64,000 nucleotides of DNA from Candidatus Aerophobota bacterium (GCA_021163155.1 JAGGXI010000038.1:1-64000), one strand, 5' to 3'; numbered from the stretch's first letter, positions 17,516-27,200 are shown. Notes: generated by a model from the letters alone, not told the origin. Made by a program: numbers and translations.

Positions 17516-18547
17516 ATGGATCTTCTAAAACAATTGAGTGAGGCTTCAGGAATCCCCGGACATGAAGAAGGGATTCGTAAAATTATCACCGAGACACTGA
17601 GAGGCTATGTAGACACAGTTGAGGTGGATCGTTTGGGAAATTTGATCGCCCATCGCAAAGGTGAAGGACCAACGGTGGCAATCGCTGCCCACATGGACGA
17701 GATTGGTTTCATTGTCAGCTTTATTGAAAAGGATTCTGGCTTCCTACGAATCCATCCCCTTGGCGGTTTTGATGTTAAGACACTAATTGCCCAAAGGGTG
17801 ATCGTGCACACCGAGAAGGGAGATCTGATTGGATGCATTGGAAGCAAACCAGTGCATATCATGACCGATGAGGAACGTAAAAAGCCACCCGAGATGAAAG
17901 ACCTGTTCATTGACCTTGGCTTACCTGAAAATAGAGTGAAGGATTCTGTCAATATTGGAGACACAATTACTCTCCGCCAGGAGTTCCTTACCTATGAGAA
18001 TGTTGTCTCTGGAAAGGCACTTGACGACCGTTCCGGCTTATATATTGGGATTGAGGCGATCAAGCAGGCTAAAAATACCGCTTGTAATCTTTACTTTTTG
18101 GGAACAACACAGGAGGAGGTTGGGTTGCGTGGGGCACGGGTGGCTGGGTTTGCAGTAAAGCCGCAGATTGGGATCGCACTTGATGCAACAATTGCTGCTG
18201 ACATGCCTGGTGTCCCTGGCCCACAACAGATAACAAAATTTGGGAAGGGTGTTGCAATCAAGTTGACTGATTCCTCCTCCATCTCTCATCCTGGATTAGT
18301 GCGAGCAATGCGCAAACTCGCTGATGAACGGAATATCCCCTATCAGATGGAAATCCTTCCTCATGGAGGTACCGACGCTGGGACACTGCAGATGGCTCAA
18401 GAAGGGGCAGCCGTGGTCACCCTTTCTCTTCCCACTCGATATGTCCACTCGGTAGTGGAGATGGCGCATACATCTGACCTTAAGGCGGCGATTGACCTGC
18501 TTGCAGCCTTCATCGAGACAGCAGATAAGTTAGATCTCACGCTCTGA
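17516..18547 (+). CDS. M42 family aminopeptidase
   Basis: A 343-residue dinuclear metallo-aminopeptidase (glutamyl/deblocking aminopeptidase, endoglucanase M-like). H59 in AAHMDEIGF, the aspartate in GKALDDRSGL (near 170) and glutamates E200/E201 in TTQEEVG form the metal and catalytic site. It would trim imported peptides in the cytoplasm. The gene is richer in G and C than its neighbours (34 of 60 at 17641-17700 against 21 of 60 at 19681-19740) and splits a transporter operon, which suggests it was acquired separately. Confidence 0.9.
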   Translation: MDLLKQLSEASGIPGHEEGIRKIITETLRGYVDTVEVDRLGNLIAHRKGEGPTVAIAAHMDEIGFIVSFIEKDSGFLRIHPLGGFDVKTLIAQRVIVHTEKGDLIGCIGSKPVHIMTDEERKKPPEMKDLFIDLGLPENRVKDSVNIGDTITLRQEFLTYENVVSGKALDDRSGLYIGIEAIKQAKNTACNLYFLGTTQEEVGLRGARVAGFAVKPQIGIALDATIAADMPGVPGPQQITKFGKGVAIKLTDSSSISHPGLVRAMRKLADERNIPYQMEILPHGGTDAGTLQMAQEGAAVVTLSLPTRYVHSVVEMAHTSDLKAAIDLLAAFIETADKLDLTL

Positions 18548-18682
18548 CAAAAGAGAAGAAGAGAATTTTAAATCATTGAAATTTAAAAAATTTATTCTAA
18601 TTAAATAAAGGAGCAGCACAATCTTGAGGGGATATGAAACATTGTCCCCTCAAGTGTCTTGCGTAAGTATAAAGGATAAACT

Positions 18683-19633
18683 ATGAGTGCAGATTTAGTA
18701 GCTTTTATATTGAGAAGACTTGTAACTGCAACCCTTACAGTTATTGGAGTCTCTCTTGTAATTTTCTTACTATTGCAAGCAGCACCTGGTGACCCAGTTA
18801 CTCTTATGACAGCTGGTCATAAGGTACCTAAAGAGACGATTGAAAAGATAAAACAAGGATTGAATTTAGATAAACCACTGTATATACAATATTGGCTATG
18901 GCTTAAAGGTATTATGCACGGAGATTTTGGAATCTCTTTCCTTAAAGATATCAAGGTTAGTAAACTGATATTAGAACGGCTGCCCGTTTCTTTACAACTT
19001 GTTTTACTAAGCGGACTATTAACTTTTCTATTATCAATTCCAACTGGAATATTGGCGGCGCTTAAGGAGGCCACCATTACTGATAACGTCTTCATCACTC
19101 TTGCGATTATTACCTCATCAATGCCTGTATTCTGGGTTGGGTTATTATTCATTATAATTTTCTCAATTTGGTTAGGATGGTTTCCTCCAATGGGTCTACA
19201 CAGGCTCTTTGATATTAAGCATTTGGTTCTCCCTTGCTCAGCTTTATCATTTTCATTTACTGGCCTCCTATTCAGAATGACCAGGGCAAATATGTTGGAG
19301 GAATTGCAAAAAAATTATATAACAAAAGCCAAAGCAATGGGAATTCCGAATAAAAAAATAGTCGGAAGAGCTTTCAAAAATTCTTTAGCACCGATTCTAA
19401 CCATATCGGGATTTATGATTGGCTCATATATAGTTTTTGCAGTTCTTGTTGAATATGTGTTTGGATTGGGTGGGCTTGGTAGCTTATTAGTTGGGGCTAC
19501 TCTCGCTCAAGATTATCCAATAGTTCTTGGTGTTACGGTATTTATTTCTATAGTCTTCGTATTCTCAAATTTTGTCGTTGATATACTATATGGTGTATTA
19601 GACCCCAGAATACGATATACTTCAAAGAAGTAG
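18683..19633 (+). CDS. Peptide ABC transporter permease (DppB type)
   Basis: A 316-residue permease with about six membrane segments. The N-terminal LLQAAPGDPVTLM and the cytoplasmic EAA-like loop (residues near 205-230, TKAKAMGIPNKKIVGRAFKN) match the DppB/OppB family. It is followed after 8 bases by the partner permease. Confidence 0.92.
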   Translation: MSADLVAFILRRLVTATLTVIGVSLVIFLLLQAAPGDPVTLMTAGHKVPKETIEKIKQGLNLDKPLYIQYWLWLKGIMHGDFGISFLKDIKVSKLILERLPVSLQLVLLSGLLTFLLSIPTGILAALKEATITDNVFITLAIITSSMPVFWVGLLFIIIFSIWLGWFPPMGLHRLFDIKHLVLPCSALSFSFTGLLFRMTRANMLEELQKNYITKAKAMGIPNKKIVGRAFKNSLAPILTISGFMIGSYIVFAVLVEYVFGLGGLGSLLVGATLAQDYPIVLGVTVFISIVFVFSNFVVDILYGVLDPRIRYTSKK

Positions 19634-19641
19634 GTAAAAAT

Positions 19642-20505
19642 ATGGCTCGCTATGGATTCTTCAGCAGACAACTAAAAAAAGCATTTGGGGATATTTCAGC
19701 AAGCAACTTAGCCATAATAGGAATTGTAATTGTAGGAATTTTTGCTATTATTGCTATTTTTGCTCCTTTTTTTGCTCCTTACAACCCTTATGATATAGAT
19801 TTAATGGCTACATATCAATCCCCTTCGTTTGAGCACTTATTTGGCACTGATAATGTGGGTAGAGATACTTTCAGTCGTATTTTATATGGTTCACGGATGG
19901 CTTTTACAATTACTTTACTCATTGTAATTTTAGAACTGTCTATCAGTGTTCCATTAGGCTTGATATCTTCTTATATAGGAGGATATTTTGATGAAATAAT
20001 AATGCGAATAATGGATATAATAATATCGATTCCTCACCTTCTCCTGGCTATTGTAATAGTTGCTCTTTTAGGGCCTAATGTGCGTAATGCTATATTAGCA
20101 ATAGGGATCAGTTATATACCGATGCTAACAAGGTTAGTTAGAAGTGTTACATTATCTATTAAAGAAGAACCTTATATTGAAGCCTGCCAGGTATTAAGAT
20201 TTAGTGTGAAAAGGATTGTCTTTTATCATATCCTTCCAAATATTGTTTCAGTGATTATTGTTCAAGTTTCATTGGATCTTGGATATGCACTTATTGATAT
20301 GGCTTCACTTAGTTTTATAGGATTGGGAGTGCAACCCCCAAAAGCATCATGGGGTGCTATGTTATCAACTGGAAAGAATTATCTATTAAACACTCCCTGG
20401 ATGTGTATATTCCCAGGTATAGCAATAGCCTTACTCGTTTTTGGCTTTAATCTTTTTGGAATAGGTTTGGAAAGAATTCTAAATCCAAGATATCAAAAGT
20501 ATTAG
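19642..20505 (+). CDS. Peptide ABC transporter permease (DppC type)
   Basis: A 287-residue permease. It has the OppC N-terminal segment, then HLFGTDNVGRDTFSRILYGSR, a DppC/OppC signature, and an EAA loop at EACQVLRFSVKRIVFYHILP. It pairs with the DppB-type permease to form the channel of the importer. Confidence 0.92.
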   Translation: MARYGFFSRQLKKAFGDISASNLAIIGIVIVGIFAIIAIFAPFFAPYNPYDIDLMATYQSPSFEHLFGTDNVGRDTFSRILYGSRMAFTITLLIVILELSISVPLGLISSYIGGYFDEIIMRIMDIIISIPHLLLAIVIVALLGPNVRNAILAIGISYIPMLTRLVRSVTLSIKEEPYIEACQVLRFSVKRIVFYHILPNIVSVIIVQVSLDLGYALIDMASLSFIGLGVQPPKASWGAMLSTGKNYLLNTPWMCIFPGIAIALLVFGFNLFGIGLERILNPRYQKY

Positions 20506-20562
20506 AGATTAAGTAATTGTAACTATTCAGCCTGTTCAATTATAGTATGGGGCTAATTGGCT

Positions 20563-20690
20563 GTTTAGTGGGTAGGGTGAGCTAATCGCCATTTGCAAAA
20601 CAAGAGTTAGAGGTAATTGGGAGGCTAAAGCCTCCCCTACCCTGTAGAGAGCTTTAATAGATTGTCGAATCCTGGGCTAAAGTTAGTAGA
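20563..20690 (-). repeat. Family A dispersed repeat
   Basis: Fills most of the gap between the permease and ATPase genes. It includes the palindrome GGGAGGCTAAAGCCTCCC and ends GATTGTCGAATCCTGGGCT, the inverted family A core. The same GGGAGGCT/AGCCTCCC hairpin recurs at 48674-48795 and, altered, at 40033-40115. It may attenuate read-through into the ATPases. Confidence 0.75.
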
Positions 20691-20754
20691 GAGTACCTGA
20701 ATAGTTACAAGTAATTTTCATAGGAAATTGTTGATATTGAGAAGAAAGAAAAAA

Positions 20755-21720
20755 ATGAAAATTAATAATAGTTTTCTTTTGATTAGAAATTTGTCAATAT
20801 ATTTTTATGCAAAGAAAAAAATTATAAAGGCGGTTGATGGGGTTACTTTAGAAGTCAAAAAAGGTGAGACAGTAGGAATAGCTGGTGAAAGTGGTTGTGG
20901 AAAGTCAACTCTCGCAAGATCAATTTTACGGCTTGTACCTCCTCCGGGGGAGATTGTTTCAGGCGAGATCCTTTATAAAAGATCTAATATACTTAAGATA
21001 AACGATCAGCAACTAAGGAATATAAGAGGTAATAAAATCTCTATTATTTTCCAGGATCCATCAATTTATTTAAATCCAACCGTTAGCATTGGGAAACAGA
21101 TTTGTGATGTCATCATGGCTCATAATAATGTGAGTTTTAAAAATGCAAGAAGTAAAACTATACAATTATTAGACGAATTAGAGATTCAAGAACCTGGGGA
21201 TAGATTTAAGAATTTCCCTTATGAATTCAGTGGAGGAATGAAACAGCGTGTTTTAATTGCAATGGCAATATCTTGTAATCCAGAATTGGTTATCGCTGAC
21301 GAGCCTACCACTGCTTTGGATGTAACTATCCAAAGACAAATTCTGGAGTTAATAAAAGGAAAGTTGATAAAGAAGGATTCTTCCTTTCTTTTCATAACTC
21401 ACGATTTAGGTATATTAGCTGAGATCTGTGATAGAATATATATAATGTATGCAGGTAGTATTGTTGAACAGGCGAAAGCGACTGACCTTTTTCAGAAACC
21501 TTTACATCCTTACACCCAGAAACTTTTAGCTGCTATACCAAGACATGACATAAGAAAAGAATTAACAGAAATAAAAGGGTCTCCCCCCAGGCTGGATAAT
21601 TTACCAATAGGATGCAGCTTTTATCCCCGTTGTGATATTCATACAGAGAAATGCTATCAAGAGAGGCCGCCTCTCTATAAAGTAGATGAAGACCATTTTG
21701 TGAGATGCTACAATGTTTGA
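20755..21720 (+). CDS. Peptide ABC transporter ATP-binding protein (DppD type)
   Basis: A 321-residue ATPase from ATG 20755. An upstream TTG at 20728 is in frame but would add a basic stretch and has no well-spaced ribosome-binding site. Walker A is GESGCGKST, the signature motif EFSGGMKQR, Walker B LVIADEP. The oligopeptide-transporter C-terminal domain is present with cysteines in [15 protein letters not shown]. It overlaps the next ATPase gene by 8 bases. Confidence 0.92.
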   Translation: MKINNSFLLIRNLSIYFYAKKKIIKAVDGVTLEVKKGETVGIAGESGCGKSTLARSILRLVPPPGEIVSGEILYKRSNILKINDQQLRNIRGNKISIIFQDPSIYLNPTVSIGKQICDVIMAHNNVSFKNARSKTIQLLDELEIQEPGDRFKNFPYEFSGGMKQRVLIAMAISCNPELVIADEPTTALDVTIQRQILELIKGKLIKKDSSFLFITHDLGILAEICDRIYIMYAGSIVEQAKATDLFQKPLHPYTQKLLAAIPRHDIRKELTEIKGSPPRLDNLPIGCSFYPRCDIHTEKCYQERPPLYKVDEDHFVRCYNV

Positions 21721-22720
21721 AGAGGAGATCAAATTACATAATCCTGTGCTAAAAACAATAAATTTAAAAAAGTACTTTCTTAGTGAGAAGAGTCTCCTCA
21801 CCAGATTATTAGTTGGAGCAAAATGGGTGAAGGCTGTAGATGGAATCAATCTAGAGATGTATCCAGAGGAGGTGTTAGCCCTGGTTGGTGAAAGTGGATG
21901 TGGGAAGACAACCTTAGCTAAACTTATCCTCGGTCTACTTACACCTACCGATGGCAAGATTTATATTTATGGTAAATCACCCAGAGAATATGGTGCGCAA
22001 TTAGCTACTATTTTGCAAATAGTTTTTCAAGAAGGACCTGCTTCTTTAAACCCACGAAAGAGGGTGGGAAGTTTAATTAAAGAAGTCATTAAGGTTCATA
22101 AAGTAGTAGATGTTGACAAAATTGATGAGAAGGCGAACTCAATTCTCGAAATGGTCGATCTGGGTAAAGAGTTTAAAGAAAGATTCTTCCATGAATTGAG
22201 TGGAGGTCAGGCTCAACGGGTGGTTATTGCAAGAGCATTAGCACTTAATCCTTCTATTTTAATAGCGGATGAACCAACATCAGCTTTAGATGTATCAATT
22301 CAAGCACGAATACTAAATTTATTGATGAGATTGAAAAAAGAATTCCATCTGACGATGTTATTTATAACTCATAACCTGGGCATTGTTAGACAGATATCAA
22401 ATAGAGTTGCTGTTATGTATTTGGGGAAAATCGTTGAGTTGGGTAATACAGAAGAGATATTTGATTATCCTCGGCATCCCTATACTAAAGCTCTGTTGTC
22501 TGCGGTACCTATACCTGACCCCACTGTGAAAAGGGGAATAATTGTTCTAAAAGGAGAGACCCCAAGCCCAATAAATAGACCATCAGGTTGTGCGTTTCAT
22601 CCCCGATGTCCATTTAAAAAAGGGATATGTAAGAATAAGGAACCCGAACTATTGAATTTAAATAATAATCATTATGTTGCTTGTCATTTTCCTATGAACT
22701 ATAATTCTTCCAAATTTTGA
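21713..22720 (+). CDS. Peptide ABC transporter ATP-binding protein (DppF type)
   Basis: A 335-residue second ATPase. Walker [10 protein letters not shown], signature ELSGGQAQR, Walker B ILIADEPTSALD, and a C-terminal cysteine cluster GCAFHPRCPFKKGIC. With DppD it forms the heterodimeric motor of the importer encoded from 15768 on. Confidence 0.92.
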   Translation: MFEEEIKLHNPVLKTINLKKYFLSEKSLLTRLLVGAKWVKAVDGINLEMYPEEVLALVGESGCGKTTLAKLILGLLTPTDGKIYIYGKSPREYGAQLATILQIVFQEGPASLNPRKRVGSLIKEVIKVHKVVDVDKIDEKANSILEMVDLGKEFKERFFHELSGGQAQRVVIARALALNPSILIADEPTSALDVSIQARILNLLMRLKKEFHLTMLFITHNLGIVRQISNRVAVMYLGKIVELGNTEEIFDYPRHPYTKALLSAVPIPDPTVKRGIIVLKGETPSPINRPSGCAFHPRCPFKKGICKNKEPELLNLNNNHYVACHFPMNYNSSKF

Positions 22721-22917
22721 TTAGGTAGCTAATTGCGGTGTGTTTAGTTTGAAAAGAGAACCTAATCTATTCTCTTGATAGTAATCAAATATGCTTTAAA
22801 AACCAGGCGAAGAAGGTCTGCAAATCTATCGTCTTACAGAGTTGGGATAGAGAAGAGAAAATGGATGGTAATTTTATGATACTAAATTCCAAAAATTTTA
22901 ACCAGGAGGTATAAAAA

Positions 22918-23685
22918 ATGTCATTTAACAATTGTTTAGAGCTTCTAACCAAGCATGAGTATGATAAGGCAAAATTTGATAAAGCAATACTCCCTGTTGG
23001 GTCAACGGAATGCCATGGGGAGCATTTACCCTACGGTACCGATGCTATAGTTGCTCAAAGATTATCTATGGAAATTGCAAAGAATGTAGGGGGTCTACTT
23101 GTATTGCCAACCATATCTTACGGAATGAGTATGCATTACGCAAAATTCCCTATATCTATAACTCTCTCATCGGGGACTTTAATATCTGTATTGAAAGATG
23201 TTCTCTCATCCCTTCTTAATCATAATATTAAGAAATTAATAATAATTAATGGGCACGATGGTAACATAGCACCAATAGAAATTGCTACAAGAGAATTCAG
23301 AGTTATACACCCGGAGATAAAAATATGTGTATTAGAAGCATGGTGGATAACAGCTGGCAAGCTTCTTCCCAGGGGAACATTTGCAGTTTGGGATGGACTT
23401 GGTCATGCTGGCGAAGGAGAAACTTCAATAATGCTTGCTATGGAGCCTGAACTTGTAAAAATGAAATATGCTAAAGGGGTAGTCCCTAATTTACCTTCGG
23501 GAGATATTGAAATCAAGTGGCTTTTTGATGAGTTAACCCCTTACGGTGCTACAGGAGGTCCAGATAAAGCTACTAAAGAAAAAGGCGAAAAAATGGTGAA
23601 AGTTCTTGTCGACCATCTGGTAACTTTTATTAAAGAAATGGATAAAAATGATTGGAAATATGGAATAGAAAAAGTGGATAAATAA
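22918..23685 (+). CDS. Creatininase family protein
   Basis: A 255-residue metal-dependent amidohydrolase of the creatininase fold. E31 and H33 in GSTECHGEHLPYGTD, D42, and H113 in NGHDGN are the expected metal ligands, with a later glutamate in HAGEGETS. Family members open creatinine, deformylate FAPy or cut short modified peptides, so the substrate is open. AGGAGG precedes the ATG. Neighbouring amidase and peptidase genes place it in amide-bond catabolism. Confidence 0.87.
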   Translation: MSFNNCLELLTKHEYDKAKFDKAILPVGSTECHGEHLPYGTDAIVAQRLSMEIAKNVGGLLVLPTISYGMSMHYAKFPISITLSSGTLISVLKDVLSSLLNHNIKKLIIINGHDGNIAPIEIATREFRVIHPEIKICVLEAWWITAGKLLPRGTFAVWDGLGHAGEGETSIMLAMEPELVKMKYAKGVVPNLPSGDIEIKWLFDELTPYGATGGPDKATKEKGEKMVKVLVDHLVTFIKEMDKNDWKYGIEKVDK

Positions 23686-23729
23686 CTATCTAAGTTTTAT
23701 TAACTGATTTTTGGGGAGGGGTGATTTAA

Positions 23730-24629
23730 TTGTTAGTTATGCTCGTGCATGGAGGTGCATCTTCTCAAGTTAAAAATAGAGAAGCAAGAAACCAAGGTAT
23801 ACTAAAGGCTTTAAATGAAGGTTGGGCAATTCTTGAGGGAGGTGGGTCCTCCGTAGATGCAGTAGAAGCAGCCATAACAACACTTGAAGATAATAAAAAT
23901 TTCAATGCTGGTAGAGGTTCCCTGCTTCAACTTGATGGTATCGCCAGAATGGATGCTTCTATAATGGAAGGCGAACATAGGAATGCTGGTGCTGTAGCCG
24001 CTCTGGAAGGGATTGCGAATCCAATTAAAGTAGCGAGATTAGTAATGGAAAAAACTCCTCACATATTGTTAGTAGGGAAAAAAGCCAAAGAATTTGCTCT
24101 CCACTATAAAGTAAAGGAAATGAAAACTAATACAAATAAAAGGACGGAGTATCAGGAGAAAGCTTTGAAGAAAGGAGGAGCTATAGTAAAGATATACAAG
24201 GAGATATTTGGCACCGTAGGTGCTGTAGCCATAGATTCAAAAAATCTTATTGCTGCCGGTGCTTCTACAGGTGGTATTTTAGGAATGCTGCCTGGTCGGG
24301 TAGGAGATAGCCCTCTAATAGGCTGCGGTATATATGCCGATAACAGTGTGGGGGGTGTCTCTATGACCGGTACAGGTGAGAAGATAATTAGAATGACTTT
24401 AGCTAGAAACATAAACTATGAAATGGCTAATGGTTATGAAGCTTTATCTTCTGTAAAAAGAGCTTTGAGAGAAATGTTAATTAGTATTGGAGGTGAAGCT
24501 GGAGCTATAGCCATAAAGAAAGACGGAGACTTTGGCATAGCGCATACTACAAAATATATGTTTGCTGGATATAAAACAGAAACTGAGGGACCTTATGTTT
24601 CTGATAGGTTTAAAATAGTGCAAAAGTAG
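23730..24629 (+). CDS. Isoaspartyl peptidase / L-asparaginase (Ntn hydrolase)
   Basis: A 299-residue plant-type asparaginase precursor. The autocleavage nucleophile is T162 in GTVGAVAID, followed by GASTGG and GDSPLIGCGIYA, which shape the substrate site. GGGGAGGGG lies 7 bases before the TTG start. It removes isoaspartyl residues or hydrolyses asparagine and beta-aspartyl dipeptides. It converges with the larA remnant that ends 9 bases downstream. Confidence 0.9.
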   Translation: MLVMLVHGGASSQVKNREARNQGILKALNEGWAILEGGGSSVDAVEAAITTLEDNKNFNAGRGSLLQLDGIARMDASIMEGEHRNAGAVAALEGIANPIKVARLVMEKTPHILLVGKKAKEFALHYKVKEMKTNTNKRTEYQEKALKKGGAIVKIYKEIFGTVGAVAIDSKNLIAAGASTGGILGMLPGRVGDSPLIGCGIYADNSVGGVSMTGTGEKIIRMTLARNINYEMANGYEALSSVKRALREMLISIGGEAGAIAIKKDGDFGIAHTTKYMFAGYKTETEGPYVSDRFKIVQK

Positions 24630-24637
24630 AAATTTGA

Positions 24638-25030
24638 TTACTCTGGTATCAAGTAGGGATCTTCTGGAATAGCTATAATTTTGGTATTTTCCCCATATTT
24701 AGAAAAAGCTCTCTTAAGCCCTTCTTCCATTGAAGCAATAGGAGTAACTAATAAATTTCTTAAAACATTATCATCTATTTCATCTGAATAATACATAATC
24801 TCAGCTTTTTTTAAAGTCTTACATATCTCCTCAACCTGCCATTGGTCAATTACAAAAAATTTAGGATTATTAATTTTATTAAGGAATTCATCAGCACTTT
24901 TTGTTTGCATTAATAAATCCTCAAACTCTTTTTCCTCTATCCTGTTTTTGCATGAAGAGCAGATAATGATTGTTCCTCCTTCTTTAATTGCAGAAGGAAG
25001 AATTTCTTCCGAAAAACTTTTTCGCGTCGG
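24638..25030 (-). pseudogene. Truncated LarA-family (DUF2088) gene, 3' part only
   Basis: The minus-strand frame encodes the C-terminal third of a nickel-dependent lactate-racemase-like protein: AIKEGGTIIICSSC, then SMEEGLKRAF and the end IAIPEDPYLIPE match the LarA C-terminal layout also seen in the intact gene at 32107-33381. All catalytic histidines would lie in the missing N-terminal part. The frame stays open upstream only because it runs into the 25030-25094 repeat, which is unrelated to LarA. I read this as a gene cut by an insertion. Confidence 0.75.
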
Positions 25031-25094
25031 AGGGTTGACAAAAAAAAAATTAATAGTAAACTGTTTATTGTTGACAATTATTATAAAAATGTCT
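25030..25094 (+). repeat. 65-bp direct repeat, left copy, with promoter-like elements
   Basis: Nearly identical to 33560-33625 (one substitution, one extra A). It contains TTGACA at 25035-25040 and 25071-25076. The second TTGACA has TACAAC 17 bases downstream and could drive the GntR gene. ATTGTTGACAAT at 25067-25078 is an inverted repeat with ATTGT/ACAAT arms, the form expected of an FCD-GntR operator. Confidence 0.7.
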
Positions 25095-25129
25095 ACAACA
25101 TAAATACTTATTTTAAGATGAGGTATTAT

Positions 25130-25813
25130 ATGCCAATTTTTGAAAAACAAGAACGGTCAACAATGTTTACCAAAACTTTGAAACAGATTAGGAAGGCTAT
25201 TAAATCCGGGAAGCTAAAGTCGGGAGATCGGCTTATTGAATCCAGGTTGGCTGAAGAGATGCAAATAAGCCGATTCCCTATACGTGAGGCAATACGCTAT
25301 TTAGAAAAAGAAGGGCTCGTTGTTACAATCCCATTTAAGGGAGCTTATGTTGCTAATTTTGGTGAAAGAGATTTAGAGGAAGTTTATACTTTAAGGAGTG
25401 CACTCGAAGAACTTGCAGTACGAAAGCTTATGGAAAGCCTTGACAGTAAAAAAATTGAGAAATTGGACTCTATCCTCAAAATGATGAAAAAAGCATCACA
25501 AGAGGGGAAAATAGATAAGTTGGTTTCGGTAGACATGAAGTTTCATCGAACGATCTGTGAGTTATCAGATCACCGTAAATTGCTGGATATGTGGCTAACC
25601 CTGGAGCATCAATTAAGGACGTTTATTACGTTGGAAGAACATCTGTATAAGGAACCGGATGCCCTTGTTAAAACTCATTATCCTGTCATTAAGGATATTA
25701 AATCTGGAGATATTAAACGTGCAGAGGAAAGCATTAGGAAGCACCTTTATAATGCATTGAATATAATTAAACATAGTTACATAAAAACATCTGCACATCA
25801 AAAAAATAATTAA
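25130..25813 (+). CDS. GntR family regulator, FCD type
   Basis: A 227-residue regulator, taking ATG 25130 after GAGG; an in-frame ATG at 25118 adds four residues and has no clear ribosome-binding site. The winged helix covers roughly residues 12-75 (ESRLAEEMQISRFPIREAIRYL), the FCD domain the rest, with MKFHRTICELSDH as ligand-site helix. It is the first gene of the block between the direct repeats and the obvious candidate controller of the enolase-like to LarA genes. Confidence 0.88.
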   Translation: MPIFEKQERSTMFTKTLKQIRKAIKSGKLKSGDRLIESRLAEEMQISRFPIREAIRYLEKEGLVVTIPFKGAYVANFGERDLEEVYTLRSALEELAVRKLMESLDSKKIEKLDSILKMMKKASQEGKIDKLVSVDMKFHRTICELSDHRKLLDMWLTLEHQLRTFITLEEHLYKEPDALVKTHYPVIKDIKSGDIKRAEESIRKHLYNALNIIKHSYIKTSAHQKNN

Positions 25814-25919
25814 TTTAGAAATACACTATAAAATCACGAAAAGAATAGAAACAAAAATCAGAGAGAAGACTTTAAATAAAGTTGATATCTATTTTTATTT
25901 TACAAAAACAGAGGGGGTT

Positions 25920-27200
25920 ATGATGAGTAATTTTCAAATCAGTGATGTCAGAGCAAGAGAAATTATTGATTGTAGGGGTTTTCCTACAGTACAGGTAGAT
26001 ATCTGCGTTGGCGATAAGATGATGGGTAGAGCAAATGTACCTGCGGGAAGGTCTACAGGGAGTAACGAGGCACATGAGCTTCGAGACGGAGATAAAAATC
26101 GTTATAGAGGACTAGGGGTTAAAAAGGCAGTAAACAATGTTAACGAGGTAATTGGCCCCAGATTGAAGGGATTAGACGTCACAGAGCAGAGGAAGATCGA
26201 TATGGCGATGATCAGATTAGACGGAACACTAAATAAGAGCGCATTGGGGGCAAATGCGATTACAGGTGTATCATTAGCTATTGCTCGTGCCGCTGCCAAT
26301 GTTTGCGGTCTCCCGCTCTATAGATATCTCAACCCAAACGGATATATTCTTCCAGTGCCTTTTATGAACTTATTAAATGGTGGGAAGCTTACCTCAAACT
26401 ATCTTGAGATTCAAGAATTCATAATGGTTCCGGTAGGTGCGAAATCATTTAAAGAAGCACTTCAAATGACCACAGAAATAAATCTTATACTAAGAGATTT
26501 AGTGATAGAAAAGTATGGTATTTTAGCAGTGAATACGGGGGATGAAGGGGGATACGCCACACCGATGCATGGGATAAGAGAGCCTTTTGAATTTATGGCA
26601 AAAGCTGTAAAAAAAGCGGGATATGAAGAGAAGGTTGTATACGCGATGGACTGTGCGAGTACCCACTGGTATGACAAGAAAGAAAAAGTATATAAACTAA
26701 ATAAAAAAAGTTATGATAGAGAAGAGCTAATCAATCTTTATCGAGAATTAATTAACGAGTTTCCTATTATTTCGATGGAAGATCCCTTGGATGAGGATGA
26801 CTTTGAGGGTTATGCTAAGATCACAAAAGATTTAGGAATTCAAATTATAGGTGATGATCTATTTGTCACAAATGTAGAACGTATAAAGGAAGGCGTAAAG
26901 AAAAGAGCAGCTAATGCATTACTTCTAAAAGTGAATCAAGTGGGAACGCTTTCTGAAGCTTTGGATGCTGCAGACTTTGCTTATCGTAATCAATATAAAG
27001 TGCAGGTTTCAGAACGTTCTGGAGAAACGGAGGACTCTTTTATAGCAGATTTGGCAGTGGGATTAAACTGTGGACAAATCAAAACAGGCGCACCAGTACG
27101 TGGCGAGAGAACATCGAAATATAACCGTTTAATACAAATAGAGGAGGAACTAGGGACTTCAGCAATATATGCTGGCACAAAACTTGTAAAGTCTTTCTGA
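25920..27200 (+). CDS. Enolase paralogue with altered active site
   Basis: A 426-residue protein aligned with enolase along its whole length. Conserved: metal ligands D244, E287 and D312, catalytic E166 and E209, K337 in LLKVNQVGT, R366 and K388 in IKTG. Changed: the histidine of the NGGxHA loop is lost (NGGKLTSN, residues 153-160), and the phosphate-binding histidine of SHRSGETED is a glutamate (E365 in SERSGETED). The mobile loop reads PAGRSTG instead of PSGASTG. It is therefore unlikely to be the housekeeping enolase. A related elimination on another 2-phospho- or 2-hydroxy-acid is possible. Confidence 0.85.
   Translation: MMSNFQISDVRAREIIDCRGFPTVQVDICVGDKMMGRANVPAGRSTGSNEAHELRDGDKNRYRGLGVKKAVNNVNEVIGPRLKGLDVTEQRKIDMAMIRLDGTLNKSALGANAITGVSLAIARAAANVCGLPLYRYLNPNGYILPVPFMNLLNGGKLTSNYLEIQEFIMVPVGAKSFKEALQMTTEINLILRDLVIEKYGILAVNTGDEGGYATPMHGIREPFEFMAKAVKKAGYEEKVVYAMDCASTHWYDKKEKVYKLNKKSYDREELINLYRELINEFPIISMEDPLDEDDFEGYAKITKDLGIQIIGDDLFVTNVERIKEGVKKRAANALLLKVNQVGTLSEALDAADFAYRNQYKVQVSERSGETEDSFIADLAVGLNCGQIKTGAPVRGERTSKYNRLIQIEEELGTSAIYAGTKLVKSF

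Noticed and set aside
25030-25150. Upstream part of the minus-strand frame as a real N-terminus of the larA-like gene
   Set aside because: It is the direct repeat and its flank; the same peptide stretch occurs at the other repeat copy, where there is no larA.
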